Source of the DNA: Candidatus Calescibacterium sp.
Lineage (GTDB): Bacteria; DRYD01
Length of the DNA stretch: 64,000 nt
Assembly (NCBI GenBank): GCA_025057615.1
Contig: JANXBF010000002.1
Span: 17,937-81,936, forward strand
Direction: 5' to 3'
Shown here: positions 32,057-40,587 of the stretch, piece by piece
Numbering within the stretch: position 1 is the first letter of the stretch
How the letters are laid out: each line of letters starts with the position of its first letter
The notes under the pieces: generated by a model
Database searches by the model: none
The model's input: only the letters and a program-made list of their open reading frames with translations
What the model was told of the DNA's origin: nothing
Made by a program: the position numbers and the translations under genes

Positions 32057-33940
32057 TTAGCTTTCTTTCTTCTTTTTGAACCATGATAATATATCTTCAT
32101 CTGTTACTTTTTTAATTTGTTCTAATATTGATGAATCTTTGGTTTTCTGTTGAGAAGGTCCTGCTTCAATTAAGATTTTTTCTTTTTGTTCACTTATTTG
32201 TTTTTCCATTATGTTGTACAGTTCTGTACCTAGCGCAAAATTTAAGCTCCTCAACTCTTCTGTTAATTTTTTTATTTCCTCAAATTTTTTGGAATCTATT
32301 GCCAATTTTAATGCTTCCATTACTTTTTTGGCTTTTTCGAGCATTTTTAGATCCAGTAACTCGGAATGATTTCTTATTATGTTTTCTGCAGAATCAAGTT
32401 CCACGCTTGCTTGTGACAATATTTGCTGTTCTTCTCTTATTTTTCTGTCTACTTGAGCATATTTTGAAGCTTCTTCTAACATTCTCTCTACTTCTGTCCT
32501 ATCTAAATGTAGAACAGAATGTATTACCACTCTTTGTTTGTTTCCTGTCGCTAAATCTATAGCACTAACGTGCAATATTCCATCTGCGTCTATCTCAAAA
32601 GTTACTTCTATTTTAGGTACTCCTTTTGGTGCTGGTGGAATACCTACCAAATCAAATCTTGCCAATGATTTGTTATACTTTGCTAACTCTCTTTCTCCTT
32701 GTAAGATATGTACTTCCACTACTTGTTGCCCATCCTGAACTGTGGTAAATATTTTTGTTTTTTTGACGGGTATTTGAGTGTTTCTTGGGATTATTTTAGT
32801 AAATCCTCCACCTGCTGTTTCAACTCCTAGCGATAGTGATGTAACATCAAGCAAGACCATTTCCTTAACATTTCCTTCTATGATTCCTGCTTGTATTGCA
32901 GCACCAATTGCCACTACTTTATCTGGATCTATATCTTTTCTGGGCTCTCTGTTGAATATTTTTTTTGCCATTTCTTGAACCATTGGCATCCTTGTTGCTC
33001 CACCAACCAAGATTACATCATCTATTTGGTTATATCGCAGATTGGCTGCTTTGAACGCTTCTTCTACAGGTATTCTTAGTCTTTCTACTAAATCTTTTGT
33101 CATCTCTTCAAATTCTTTTCTTGTTAAGGAGTAGTTTATATGCTTTGCTCCTGTGGCATCTGAGGTTATGAATGGAATTTTTATTGTTGTTTCTTCCTTA
33201 CTTGAAAGTTCTATTTTAGCTTTTTCTGAAGCTTCTAATATTTTTTGTAGAGCTTCTTTTTGTATTTTTAAATCTATTCCGTAGTCTTCATAGAACTTGT
33301 TTATTATCCAGTTCATTATTCTTTCATCCCAATCGTCTCCACCTAGGAAGTTATCTCCTGCTGTTCCGAGAACTTGGTAAATACCTTCTCCTATCTCTAG
33401 GATAGATACATCAAATGTTCCTCCACCCAGATCGAAAACTACTATTGTTTGTATTTTTTGTTGTTTATCGAAACCATATGCCATGGCTGCAGCAGTTGGT
33501 TCATTGAGGATTCTGACTACTTCCAATCCTGCAATTGTCCCAGCATCTTTTGTTGCTTGACGTTGAGCATCATCAAAGTGTGCGGGCACTGTTATAACAG
33601 CCTTATCTATTTTTGTTTCCAAATAACTTTCACAGTCCAGTTTCATTTTTTGTAATATCATTCCGGATATTTCTTGTGGAGTATACTCTTTGTTATCTAT
33701 TTTAACTTTGTAATTGGTTCCCATTTTTCGTTTTATACTTTTGATTGTCCTATCTGGATTTATAATTAATTGCCTTTTGGCAAGAGATCCAACTATCCTC
33801 TCACCTGTTTTTGTGAAACTAACTATTGATGGTGTTAGGTATTCTCCTTCAGAATTTGGTATAACAGTTGGTTTACCTCCTTCTATTATTGCCATTACAC
33901 TATTTGTTGTGCCAAGATCTATACCTAAAATTTTGGGCAT
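32057..33940 (-). CDS. dnaK: Chaperone protein DnaK (Hsp70)
   Basis: 627 aa from the ATG at 33940; the track start (GTG, 33946) adds two residues, but GAGGTG lies five bases before this ATG, which also follows the grpE stop by two bases. ATPase motifs: ILGIDLGTTNSVMAI, VVFDLGGGTFDVSILE, DDVILVGGATRMPMVQ; the substrate domain has the linker VLLDVTSLSLGVETAGG. The C-terminal lid ends in a Lys/Glu-rich tail. Plus-strand ORFs at 32128-33971 are shadows. Confidence 0.98.
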   Translation of the reverse strand: MPKILGIDLGTTNSVMAIIEGGKPTVIPNSEGEYLTPSIVSFTKTGERIVGSLAKRQLIINPDRTIKSIKRKMGTNYKVKIDNKEYTPQEISGMILQKMKLDCESYLETKIDKAVITVPAHFDDAQRQATKDAGTIAGLEVVRILNEPTAAAMAYGFDKQQKIQTIVVFDLGGGTFDVSILEIGEGIYQVLGTAGDNFLGGDDWDERIMNWIINKFYEDYGIDLKIQKEALQKILEASEKAKIELSSKEETTIKIPFITSDATGAKHINYSLTRKEFEEMTKDLVERLRIPVEEAFKAANLRYNQIDDVILVGGATRMPMVQEMAKKIFNREPRKDIDPDKVVAIGAAIQAGIIEGNVKEMVLLDVTSLSLGVETAGGGFTKIIPRNTQIPVKKTKIFTTVQDGQQVVEVHILQGERELAKYNKSLARFDLVGIPPAPKGVPKIEVTFEIDADGILHVSAIDLATGNKQRVVIHSVLHLDRTEVERMLEEASKYAQVDRKIREEQQILSQASVELDSAENIIRNHSELLDLKMLEKAKKVMEALKLAIDSKKFEEIKKLTEELRSLNFALGTELYNIMEKQISEQKEKILIEAGPSQQKTKDSSILEQIKKVTDEDILSWFKKKKES

Positions 33941-33942
33941 AA

Positions 33943-34728
33943 TCACACCTCACTTTGGTTTCTTAGTTTAAAAACCTTGACTGATGCTGGTCTTATAACT
34001 TTGTCCATTAATTTGTATGCAGGTCTATATTCCTGAGATATTATCCTATCTTTTTCTTCTTGTTCTGTTTCTTCTGTTTCTATTGCCTCATGTATTGATG
34101 GATCAAATTGATCTCCCACATTTGATTTGATTATTTCTAATCCCTCATTTTTTAAAACATCGATTAATTGAGTATATATTAATTCTACCCCTTTTATTAT
34201 TTCTTCTATGTTTTGTGTATTTCTTATTGATTTTAGAGATATTTCAAAACTGTCTATAACTGGTATTAAATTATATATTATTCTTTCTTTTGATTCTCTT
34301 TTAAGTTTTTCAAAATTTTTTTCTGTTCTATGTATGTAATTTTCATATTCTGTTTTTATGTCTCTGTATGCTATGCTTAGCTTTTGATATCTGTCAACTA
34401 ATTCCTGGTATTTATATTCATATTCTTGGACTTGTGTTTTAAGCTCCTTTTCTAAATTTTCTTTCTCTTGCTTTATTTTTTCATACTCTTCTGTTGAGAA
34501 TTCCTCTTTTAAGGCTTTGACTTTTTCATTTTCTTTTTCTATGTAATTACTTAATTCAGAGATTTTTTCTTCAAAAATTGAGCATATTAATCTCAGTAGA
34601 TCGTTAATTTTATATATATCTTGGGTTTCTTTGATTTTTTCTAATGATTTTTGGAAAGTATTTAAAAAATCATATTTTTGTATAATTTCTTCTATATATT
34701 GTATATTTCTTTGGATTTTGTTTTCCAT
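33943..34728 (-). CDS. grpE: Nucleotide exchange factor GrpE, long N-terminus
   Basis: 261 aa versus 170-200 typical. The C-terminal half is GrpE: KRESKERIIYNLIPVIDSFEISL, GVELIYTQLIDVLKNEGLEII, FDPSIHEAIETEE and PAYKLMDKVIRPASVKVFK. The N-terminal 110 residues are a long charged coiled coil (EKENEKVKALKEEFSTEEYEKIKQEKENLEKELK), which may extend the dimer stalk. It overlaps the end of the permease gene by 37 bases; GGGGAAT precedes the ATG. Confidence 0.95.
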   Translation of the reverse strand: MENKIQRNIQYIEEIIQKYDFLNTFQKSLEKIKETQDIYKINDLLRLICSIFEEKISELSNYIEKENEKVKALKEEFSTEEYEKIKQEKENLEKELKTQVQEYEYKYQELVDRYQKLSIAYRDIKTEYENYIHRTEKNFEKLKRESKERIIYNLIPVIDSFEISLKSIRNTQNIEEIIKGVELIYTQLIDVLKNEGLEIIKSNVGDQFDPSIHEAIETEETEQEEKDRIISQEYRPAYKLMDKVIRPASVKVFKLRNQSEV

Positions 34729-35510
34729 ACTATTCCCCGCTTTCTTTTTATTATTTCTGACAGAAGGAATATGAATACCAATGTTATTGTTATTGTTGAA
34801 CTTACAGGGATATTAAATGTGAACGAGATAAAGTATCCTGATAAGAATGAAAAAAAGCTTAATATTGAAGTTAAAAATATGCATTTTTCAATACTGTTTG
34901 AGTTTTTTATTGCTATTGTTGCAGGTATTGTAAGTATCGCAATTAATAATATTATTCCCATTGCTTTTATTGTGAATACTATTGCTAATCCTACTAATGA
35001 TAAAATCAATATATTAAACAAATCTGTTTTTACCCCTATTATTTTACTATACTCTTCATCTATTATTAAGTTCTTTATTTCTCTATTGAACACCGTATAG
35101 ATTATTATACAGATTAAAGAAAAAATTGTGGATATTATTATGTCTGAATTATCTGTAAACAATATATTTCCAAAAAGGTAGAAAGAAATAGTAGATGAGT
35201 AAGTGTTTGACAAGTTTATTAATATTATACCTATTGATACCCCTATAACCCATATTATTGATAATGCTATTTCTTCATTAATTTTCTTATTTTGTTTTAT
35301 GTAATGAATTATTATTGATGTTAAAAATACAAATGGTATTGAAGTTATAACGGGATTTACTTTTAATATATTTGATAATGCTACGCTTGCAAGCAAAGAA
35401 TGTGATATACTACCTGCTATTGACGACATTTTTTTTAATACAACTATTGTTCCTATTATACCTGTTATTATACTAACATTTATAAAAAATAGCAATAATT
35501 GAATATCCAC
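34692..35510 (-). CDS. ABC-3 family metal ion permease (ZnuB/MntB type)
   Basis: 272 aa with about eight membrane segments. Family features: SSIAGSISHSLLASVALS near the N-terminus (the SxxDAxxHSxL-like region) and TIKAMGIILLIAILTIPATIA towards the end, typical of Zn/Mn/Fe importer membrane subunits. The GTG start at 35510 has no SD. Neither the ATPase nor the binding protein is adjacent; the gene heads the grpE-dnaK-dnaJ operon instead. A Fur-family gene in the same operon is consistent with metal regulation. Confidence 0.9.
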   Translation of the reverse strand: MDIQLLLFFINVSIITGIIGTIVVLKKMSSIAGSISHSLLASVALSNILKVNPVITSIPFVFLTSIIIHYIKQNKKINEEIALSIIWVIGVSIGIILINLSNTYSSTISFYLFGNILFTDNSDIIISTIFSLICIIIYTVFNREIKNLIIDEEYSKIIGVKTDLFNILILSLVGLAIVFTIKAMGIILLIAILTIPATIAIKNSNSIEKCIFLTSILSFFSFLSGYFISFTFNIPVSSTITITLVFIFLLSEIIKRKRGIVWKTKSKEIYNI

Positions 35511-35527
35511 AATAATCTATTTTGACG

Positions 35528-35556
35528 ATATTAATTTTTTACCTCTTGCTGACCAA
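35528..35556 (-). promoter_or_regulatory. Putative promoter of the permease-grpE-dnaK-dnaJ operon
   Basis: On the minus strand, TTGGTC (35556-35551), a 17-bp spacer and TAATAT (35533-35528). The predicted start lies about 11 nt before the GTG at 35510, so the transcript would be nearly leaderless. No CIRCE inverted repeat is visible in this 106-bp divergent gap. Confidence 0.4.
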
Positions 35557-35592
35557 TAGGTGTTTTGTTAAGGATTTTATGGAGGTTATTTA

Positions 35593-35604
35593 ATGTTTTT
35601 GTAG
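35593..35604 (+). other. Three-codon upstream ORF (Met-Phe-Leu-stop) before nuoJ
   Basis: ATG TTT TTG TAG directly follows a strong SD (ATGGAGG, 8 nt spacing). It is in frame with nuoJ, whose ATG lies 12 nt after the TAG and has no SD of its own. It may be a leader controlling re-initiation at nuoJ, or the natural nuoJ start interrupted by a stop. Confidence 0.5.
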
Positions 35605-35616
35605 AACTTTAAAAAC

Positions 35617-36147
35617 ATGTTATCCGAGGTTGTATACTTGGTTTTGTTGTTAGGGGTATTGATACTCAGTTTAGTTGCTATTTTTAGCAGAGAAATTTTT
35701 AAGGCAGCCGTTTCTTTGGTTTTTGCCTTTATATTTCTAAGTGGTATGTATTTACTTCTGGGTGCAGAGTTTCTTGCTGTTATCCAGCTTATAATATACG
35801 CTGGTGCTATTGCTATCCTAATACTTTTTGCTATAATGCATACTCCTGCAAAGATAGAGAATTTGGGTGATGCTAAAATTTTTGACTACAAACCACATTA
35901 CATCAATGCTTTTATAATCGGAATTATTATTTTTTCAATACTTATGTTTGTAGCAATAGTTATATTAAATGAATTAAACATAAATGTTAATAATTATAAA
36001 GTTACTTTGGTTGACTTTGCCAATGCTCTTTTCAATATAAAAGATTTTGATAATTATGGAGGTAGGTTTGTTCTAGTTTTTGAACTTGCAGGAATATTGA
36101 TACTTGCTTCTATTGTGGCTGCTATAACTGTTGCAAAAAAGGAGTAA
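35617..36147 (+). CDS. nuoJ: NADH-quinone oxidoreductase subunit J
   Basis: 176 aa, five membrane segments; proton-channel-side subunit of complex I. The core is well conserved: SGMYLLLGAEFLAVIQLIIYAGAIAILILFAIMHT (about 46-80). The N-terminus MLSEVVYLVLLLGVLILSLVAI aligns with ordinary NuoJ starts, so the 35617 ATG is probably correct despite lacking an SD. nuoK follows two bases after the stop. Other nuo genes are absent here except nuoL at 56.4-58.4 kb on the other strand. Confidence 0.95.
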   Translation: MLSEVVYLVLLLGVLILSLVAIFSREIFKAAVSLVFAFIFLSGMYLLLGAEFLAVIQLIIYAGAIAILILFAIMHTPAKIENLGDAKIFDYKPHYINAFIIGIIIFSILMFVAIVILNELNINVNNYKVTLVDFANALFNIKDFDNYGGRFVLVFELAGILILASIVAAITVAKKE

Positions 36148-36149
36148 TT

Positions 36150-36482
36150 ATGGATAATATACTTGTAATAACAACATTCATTGTTAGTTTGATAATGATA
36201 ACCGCTGGATTGGTTGGTATTATATACAGGAGAAATTTGGTTGCTATCTTAATATCTATAGAAGTTATACTTAATGCTATAAATCTTGACTTCATAATGT
36301 TTTCGCGATTGAAATCAAACATGAATCAACTTATTGATGGTCAAACTTTCGCGCTTTTTAACATATTGATTGCCGCAGTTGAAATAACGGTTGGACTGGC
36401 CATAATATTTGCCATAAGAAATACAATGCAAACAAGTGATATTGACAAATTGAGTAATATCAAAGAAATAACAGAAGATTAG
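36150..36482 (+). CDS. nuoK: NADH-quinone oxidoreductase subunit K
   Basis: 110 aa, three membrane helices. The two conserved membrane glutamates are present in LISIEVILNAINLDFIMFS and IAAVEITVGLAIIFAI. It starts two bases after nuoJ with AAAGGAG ahead. The C-terminal ten residues are polar. fmt follows after 48 bases. Confidence 0.96.
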   Translation: MDNILVITTFIVSLIMITAGLVGIIYRRNLVAILISIEVILNAINLDFIMFSRLKSNMNQLIDGQTFALFNILIAAVEITVGLAIIFAIRNTMQTSDIDKLSNIKEITED

Positions 36483-36530
36483 TAATCTTTCTTATCTTCT
36501 GTATTTTTAAATTGGAAGGGGGAGTAAACG

Positions 36531-37469
36531 TTGAATATTGCTGTTTTTTCATCAGGATCTTTATCCTTAGGGATTATTCAATACATTTTTGAGAATTTTT
36601 CTAACTTTATTTTGATAACAAAAAGTGATAAACACCAAGGTAGGGGAATGAAAATAAGATCTAATATTGTTAAACAAAGAGTCACTGAAGTTTCAGAAAA
36701 AGTGAAGGTATATGAATTTGATACTCTAAAAAAAATGGAAAATACCGAAGAAAAAGAAAGATTTGAAAATCTAAAAGATGATCTCAGAAATACGGACTTA
36801 GCTATTTCTTGTGATATAGGTTTAATTATACCTGAGGAACTGATAAATTTACCAAAAATTTTTATAAATATTCATCCCTCATTGCTACCATTATACAGAG
36901 GGCCTTCTCCTATACAATACACACTACTTAACGGTGACGAGTTAACAGGAATTACTATTTGCTTATTATCTAAGGAAGTAGATAAAGGTGACATAATTCT
37001 CCAATCTGTTTTAAGAGTTGAAGAAAATGATAATTTTCATACTTTAAAAGAGCGATTATCCAGTTTGGCTGTTAGTAGTTTCAAAAGGTTTATAAAAATG
37101 TATGAAAAAGGAGAACTACAGTATTTTAAACAGGATGAAAATAAAGCAACATATACCAAAAAGATTGAGGATACAATTCTTGATTTTTCCAAAAGTGCAG
37201 AGTATTTGCATAACCAAGTAAGAGCTTTCTACCCCAATGCTTATATTGTAACAGAATTAAATAATCAACTGAAAAGAATAAAAATACTCAAGACTAAAGT
37301 ATTGGAAAGTATTGATTTTGAAGTTTCTAAGAAAGGCTTATTTCTTTTTTCCAAAGATAGACTATTTTTACATAAGGATTCAAAAATGGTTGAAATACTT
37401 GAAATTCATGTAGAAGGTAAAAAACCTATCTCTCCTTTATCTTTTATAAATGGATATCTTAAGAAATGA
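36531..37469 (+). CDS. fmt: Methionyl-tRNA formyltransferase
   Basis: 312 aa, normal. It formylates initiator Met-tRNA with 10-formyl-THF. Visible: FINIHPSLLPLYRGPSPIQYTLLNGDELTGITI (about 113-146) with the catalytic Asn-His-Asp environment, LSKEVDKGDII, and a C-terminal OB-like domain starting near FYPNAYIV. The TTG start is supported by GGAAGGGGGAG seven bases upstream. It overlaps the glycosylase gene by four bases (ATGA). Confidence 0.94.
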   Translation: MNIAVFSSGSLSLGIIQYIFENFSNFILITKSDKHQGRGMKIRSNIVKQRVTEVSEKVKVYEFDTLKKMENTEEKERFENLKDDLRNTDLAISCDIGLIIPEELINLPKIFINIHPSLLPLYRGPSPIQYTLLNGDELTGITICLLSKEVDKGDIILQSVLRVEENDNFHTLKERLSSLAVSSFKRFIKMYEKGELQYFKQDENKATYTKKIEDTILDFSKSAEYLHNQVRAFYPNAYIVTELNNQLKRIKILKTKVLESIDFEVSKKGLFLFSKDRLFLHKDSKMVEILEIHVEGKKPISPLSFINGYLKK

Positions 37470-38044
37470 ATATTAAGAAAGAAAATTTTTTGGAATTAAA
37501 AAAAATAGAAAAGCAGATAAAAGAGTGTAGTAAGTGTAGGTTACATCAGTTCAGAAAAAATGCTGTTCCTGGAAACGGGGTATATAACACAAAGATCATG
37601 CTTGTAGGGGAGGCTCCAGGTAGAAACGAAGATATAGAAGGTTTACCTTTTGTTGGCCAGGCCGGAAAACTTCTTGAACAAATGTTGAACAATATAGGAA
37701 TCTCTAGAAATGATATTTTTATTACCAATGTGGTGAAATGTAGACCCCCTGAAAATAGGGATCCATTGGATGATGAAATACAAACATGTAAACCATACTT
37801 GTTCAGACAAATAGAACTCGTAAACCCGAAACTTATAATTTTGGTTGGTAAATATTCCATTAGTACAATATTGAACATTAACATCAAAATATCTCATATT
37901 AAAGGTAGAACTTTTGTTAAAGATGGAAGATATATTTTCTGCACTTATCACCCAGCTTTTATTCTTAGAAACTATTCTTCATATATAGAGGAATATACCT
38001 ATCACTTTGAAAAAATAAAAAAAATTATAAATGAGTTTTTTTAG
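37466..38044 (+). CDS. Family 4 uracil-DNA glycosylase ([4Fe-4S])
   Basis: 192 aa. Removes uracil from DNA. Four cluster cysteines are visible: C21 and C24 in ECSKCRLHQ, one in VVKCRPPENRDP (about 92) and one in TCKPYL (about 108). Motifs: MLVGEAPGRNEDIEGLPFVGQAGKLL and YHPAFILRN, typical of UDGa. Family 4 enzymes are common in thermophiles. Shadow ORFs on the minus strand are ignored. Confidence 0.95.
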   Translation: MNIKKENFLELKKIEKQIKECSKCRLHQFRKNAVPGNGVYNTKIMLVGEAPGRNEDIEGLPFVGQAGKLLEQMLNNIGISRNDIFITNVVKCRPPENRDPLDDEIQTCKPYLFRQIELVNPKLIILVGKYSISTILNINIKISHIKGRTFVKDGRYIFCTYHPAFILRNYSSYIEEYTYHFEKIKKIINEFF

Positions 38045-38072
38045 AATTTAATTAAACTTATAGTTGAGCTTA

Positions 38073-38102
38073 TTAGGATATTTTAGGATATTTTAGGATT
38101 TT
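38073..38102 (+). repeat. Three tandem copies of a 10-bp unit
   Basis: TTAGGATATT, TTAGGATATT, TTAGGATTTT lie in the gap between the glycosylase gene and the broken pilus gene; another TTAGGATAAA follows at 38112. The unit repeats close to one helical turn. Confidence 0.75.
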
Positions 38103-38120
38103 TTATCATGTTAGGATAAA

Positions 38121-39647
38121 TTGTTATTAGGAATCTTTAAAGGGAGATTTTTTTGGAGGATGTTTACTAAAGGGTATATACTGTATTTGTGGTTAGCATT
38201 GTTCACAGTATTTGTTAGTATATTTAGTTTGATATTATTTGAATACGTCGGAAGTGATATAAAGGTAGTTAGGAAAATATACATGGAGACAAGAAAGTAT
38301 TTTATAGATCAATAATCATGGCAGTGGCAGAGATATATAAAGAGACTGAAAGAAAAAGAGGAAGATATCAAATAAATTTGGGCGGTATAAGATATAATTT
38401 AGAATATGAAATAACAAATTTGAGTGGTACTGATATAATTGTGGACTTGAAAAAAGGAAGACATTTAGTAGCACGTGGAATGATTCGTATAAGAGAGAGA
38501 TTTGATAAATTTGCTTTTATAACAGGGAAGAACCAAATAAATTTAATAGCTGGTAATTATTATTCATCTGGATGGTTGTTGGGACAGAGAATAAGTATAG
38601 AGGGGGATATAGATGTAAATAAGAAACCATTGAGTTTGGTAATGATAAGAGAGGACACTATAGTTAATGGAAAAGGCTCTAATAACATGGAAAATGTGAA
38701 GGAGTTGGAAAAATATGCTGATTTTGTCTCATACGGAGATAACAGACATGTATTGATGAGCTATTATAATCAGTTATATGATGAGTTGTACAATCAAACA
38801 AGGGATTATAGAGGTATGGAGAGGTTTTATAATGTAAGTGGTTTACCAGCAAATCATCCACATAATTTTATAAGGCTAACGCCCTCGGGAATACTTTATA
38901 TTGGTAGAAATAACTCTTATAAGAATATTGCCTTGCAGTTGTATGGCAATAGTTCTTACAATTCTATTTCACAGAATATAAGGATAATCGGAGTTAGTAA
39001 TAATGATAGTTTGGTTGATTTGGGGGAGTTCAATTTTTACAGTAATGTCTCGAAGACTGTCAATTACGGAACCATACTTATATCTAATGATCCTGAACTG
39101 TGGAAACTATAATAAAGTACGATAAAAGTACTATGCCGGTTCTATCTATCATTTCGGAAATGCCTATTGATATAGTTGGTTATTATGACTATCGAAGGAG
39201 AACTGCTCAAGGTTCTATTGTTCTTTGGAAAATATTGATATTGACTAAAAAATCAGTAATAATTATTCTAATCCCTATCCTGAGTTAAAGATAGTAGCAG
39301 AAGAGATACTTTTAGACTATAATTATCCTGACATATATAGATATCTTGGAACTGGGGTAAATTTAGTTAGTCCAAAATTTTTCCTAATGGGAAGCTTTAT
39401 ATCATTTTTTGATAATGATAGTAGAATAGACATTATATCTACTCACGGTGAGATTCCTAGCATATACTTTTTTGGTTCTATTCAAGCTTTTAACTTGAAT
39501 ATATTAAATAGAAACGTATCACAAGAATATGTGGTAGATAATAGACAAGCTTGTAAAGATGGAAATTCAATGATTGAGCCTTCAAACATCGATAATCAAG
39601 TCTATTTGAATACATTAGTTCCCTATTTTATAGAAGTTTATAAATGA
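38121..39647 (+). pseudogene. Broken PilX-like pilus-associated gene (four fragments, three frameshifts)
   Basis: Four consecutive ORFs (38121-38315, 38318-39112, 39100-39288, 39387-39647) make sense only when joined. The first holds a pilin-like hydrophobic N-terminus (GYILYLWLALFTVFVSIFSL) and ends YMETRKYFIDQ; the second continues MAVAEIYKETERKRGRYQINLGG. The second to third junction is near SNDPELW/ETIIKYDKS and the third to fourth near LTKKSV/NNYSNPYPEL. Every shift is in the same direction, as if one base were lost each time; joined they give about 508 codons ending in the pseudopilin start (ATGA overlap). The layout resembles PilX-type minor pilus proteins with a large beta-rich domain. 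The first ATG at 38160 or TTG at 38121 could be the start. Confidence 0.6.
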
Positions 39648-40153
39648 TTAGGGGATTGACAATAGTAGAAGTTGTAATTTCATTTTCTATAGCTCTAGTG
39701 TTGATAATATCATTATATGTGATAGTATATTGGGGATCAAATTTTAATACTGTAAATGAAAAAATAATGGAAGTGAATAATGTACTTACTTTTATACAAT
39801 CTGATATGTTAAAGAACATGACTTTGTACTTTGATTACGATCAGAATACAGGAAATATTTATCCCAGATCTAATATAGACGTTATAATTCAGGACAGAAT
39901 AAGAAATAAAGGCTACAAAATAAGATTTGTTGAGAGTATAAATGTTATAAGTTTTGAAAAAGAGCAAAAGCCGGGGGGTGGAACGTTTGAAAATCTATAC
40001 AGGGTTGGAATAAGAGTCAGATGGAAACATAAGAATTATAGTAAAAACTACGATGTTGAAATATTATTAAGCAGTTACGATTACAAAAAAATAATCTCAG
40101 GTCAGAATCTTGGTGCAGTGAGTTTGAGTTTAAATATACCAAGTACTCACTAG
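39644..40153 (+). CDS. Prepilin-like protein (PilW-type minor pseudopilin)
   Basis: 169 aa. The N-terminus MIRG-LTIVEVVISFSIALVLIISLYVIVYW is a canonical type III signal: Gly at -1, Glu at +5 and a 20-residue hydrophobic helix, so it should be cut by a prepilin peptidase. The rest is polar and beta-rich (VIIQDRIRNKGYKIRFVESINVISF). The start overlaps the broken PilX-like gene by four bases, the usual order in minor-pilin clusters. Its own frame is intact. Confidence 0.85.
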   Translation: MIRGLTIVEVVISFSIALVLIISLYVIVYWGSNFNTVNEKIMEVNNVLTFIQSDMLKNMTLYFDYDQNTGNIYPRSNIDVIIQDRIRNKGYKIRFVESINVISFEKEQKPGGGTFENLYRVGIRVRWKHKNYSKNYDVEILLSSYDYKKIISGQNLGAVSLSLNIPSTH

Positions 40154-40189
40154 TATGTATAACACAACTATTCAGAGGCCGTGAATTTA

Positions 40190-40522
40190 AATTTGTATCT
40201 TATCAAAAAGAATTAGGTGTGTGCAGCGAGGTTTTTGTAGCCACATATTTTTTAGCCAGTATTCATCATATCCAACGACGTTATTCGAAAAAGCTAGTCT
40301 ATGGTTAAAATACACTAAATATATCTTATAAAGTATTGATAGATTATCTACTTCATTAGTTGTTTTTTCCCATGTTTATGATTTAATTGATGGACATAAT
40401 ATTCCTATGTAGATGTTGGATCTATCCGTTCCTGGGTTTTCTACTCTTGAACCGAAAAATAACATAGCGTAATCTTTGCTATCCAGATATTTTGAGAAAA
40501 TTGAAGCTAATTGTTTTTTAGC
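40190..40522 (-). pseudogene. Dead MNT-type nucleotidyltransferase (MntA-like)
   Basis: One minus-strand frame reads YLDSKDYAMLFFGSRVENPGTDRSNIYIGIL, matching the nucleotidyltransferase core (LFGSRxxGxxxxSDIDIGI), and after an in-frame TAA continues NEVDNLSILYKIYLVYFNHRLAFSNN, matching the usual LPYKVDLVDFN segment. Both catalytic Asp positions of SDID are lost (SNIY). The frame has no start codon (TAA just upstream) and an internal stop at 40378-40376. These enzymes normally pair with a HEPN toxin; no HEPN remnant was found. The other parts of the 40154-40587 gap hold nothing recognisable. Confidence 0.75.
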
Positions 40523-40587
40523 TTATTTATATCGTAATATTCTAATTTCGTCTCAATTTATATTTTTTATTATTTTTTGAATTATTT

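Noticed and set aside
32128-33971. Several plus-strand ORFs opposite dnaK
   Set aside because: dnaK is conserved over its full length; these are antisense reading frames only.
35511-35616. Search for a CIRCE heat-shock operator before grpE-dnaK and before the Hsp100 gene (59325-59380)
   Set aside because: No TTAGCACTC-N9-GAGTGCTAA-like repeat found. AATCGA/TCGATT near 59325-59360 is only 6 bp with wide spacing.
39246-39248. TAA apparently inside the fourth fragment frame of the broken pilus gene
   Set aside because: It lies upstream of where the third frame is still open, so a single shift between 39249 and 39286 avoids it; not counted as an extra nonsense change.
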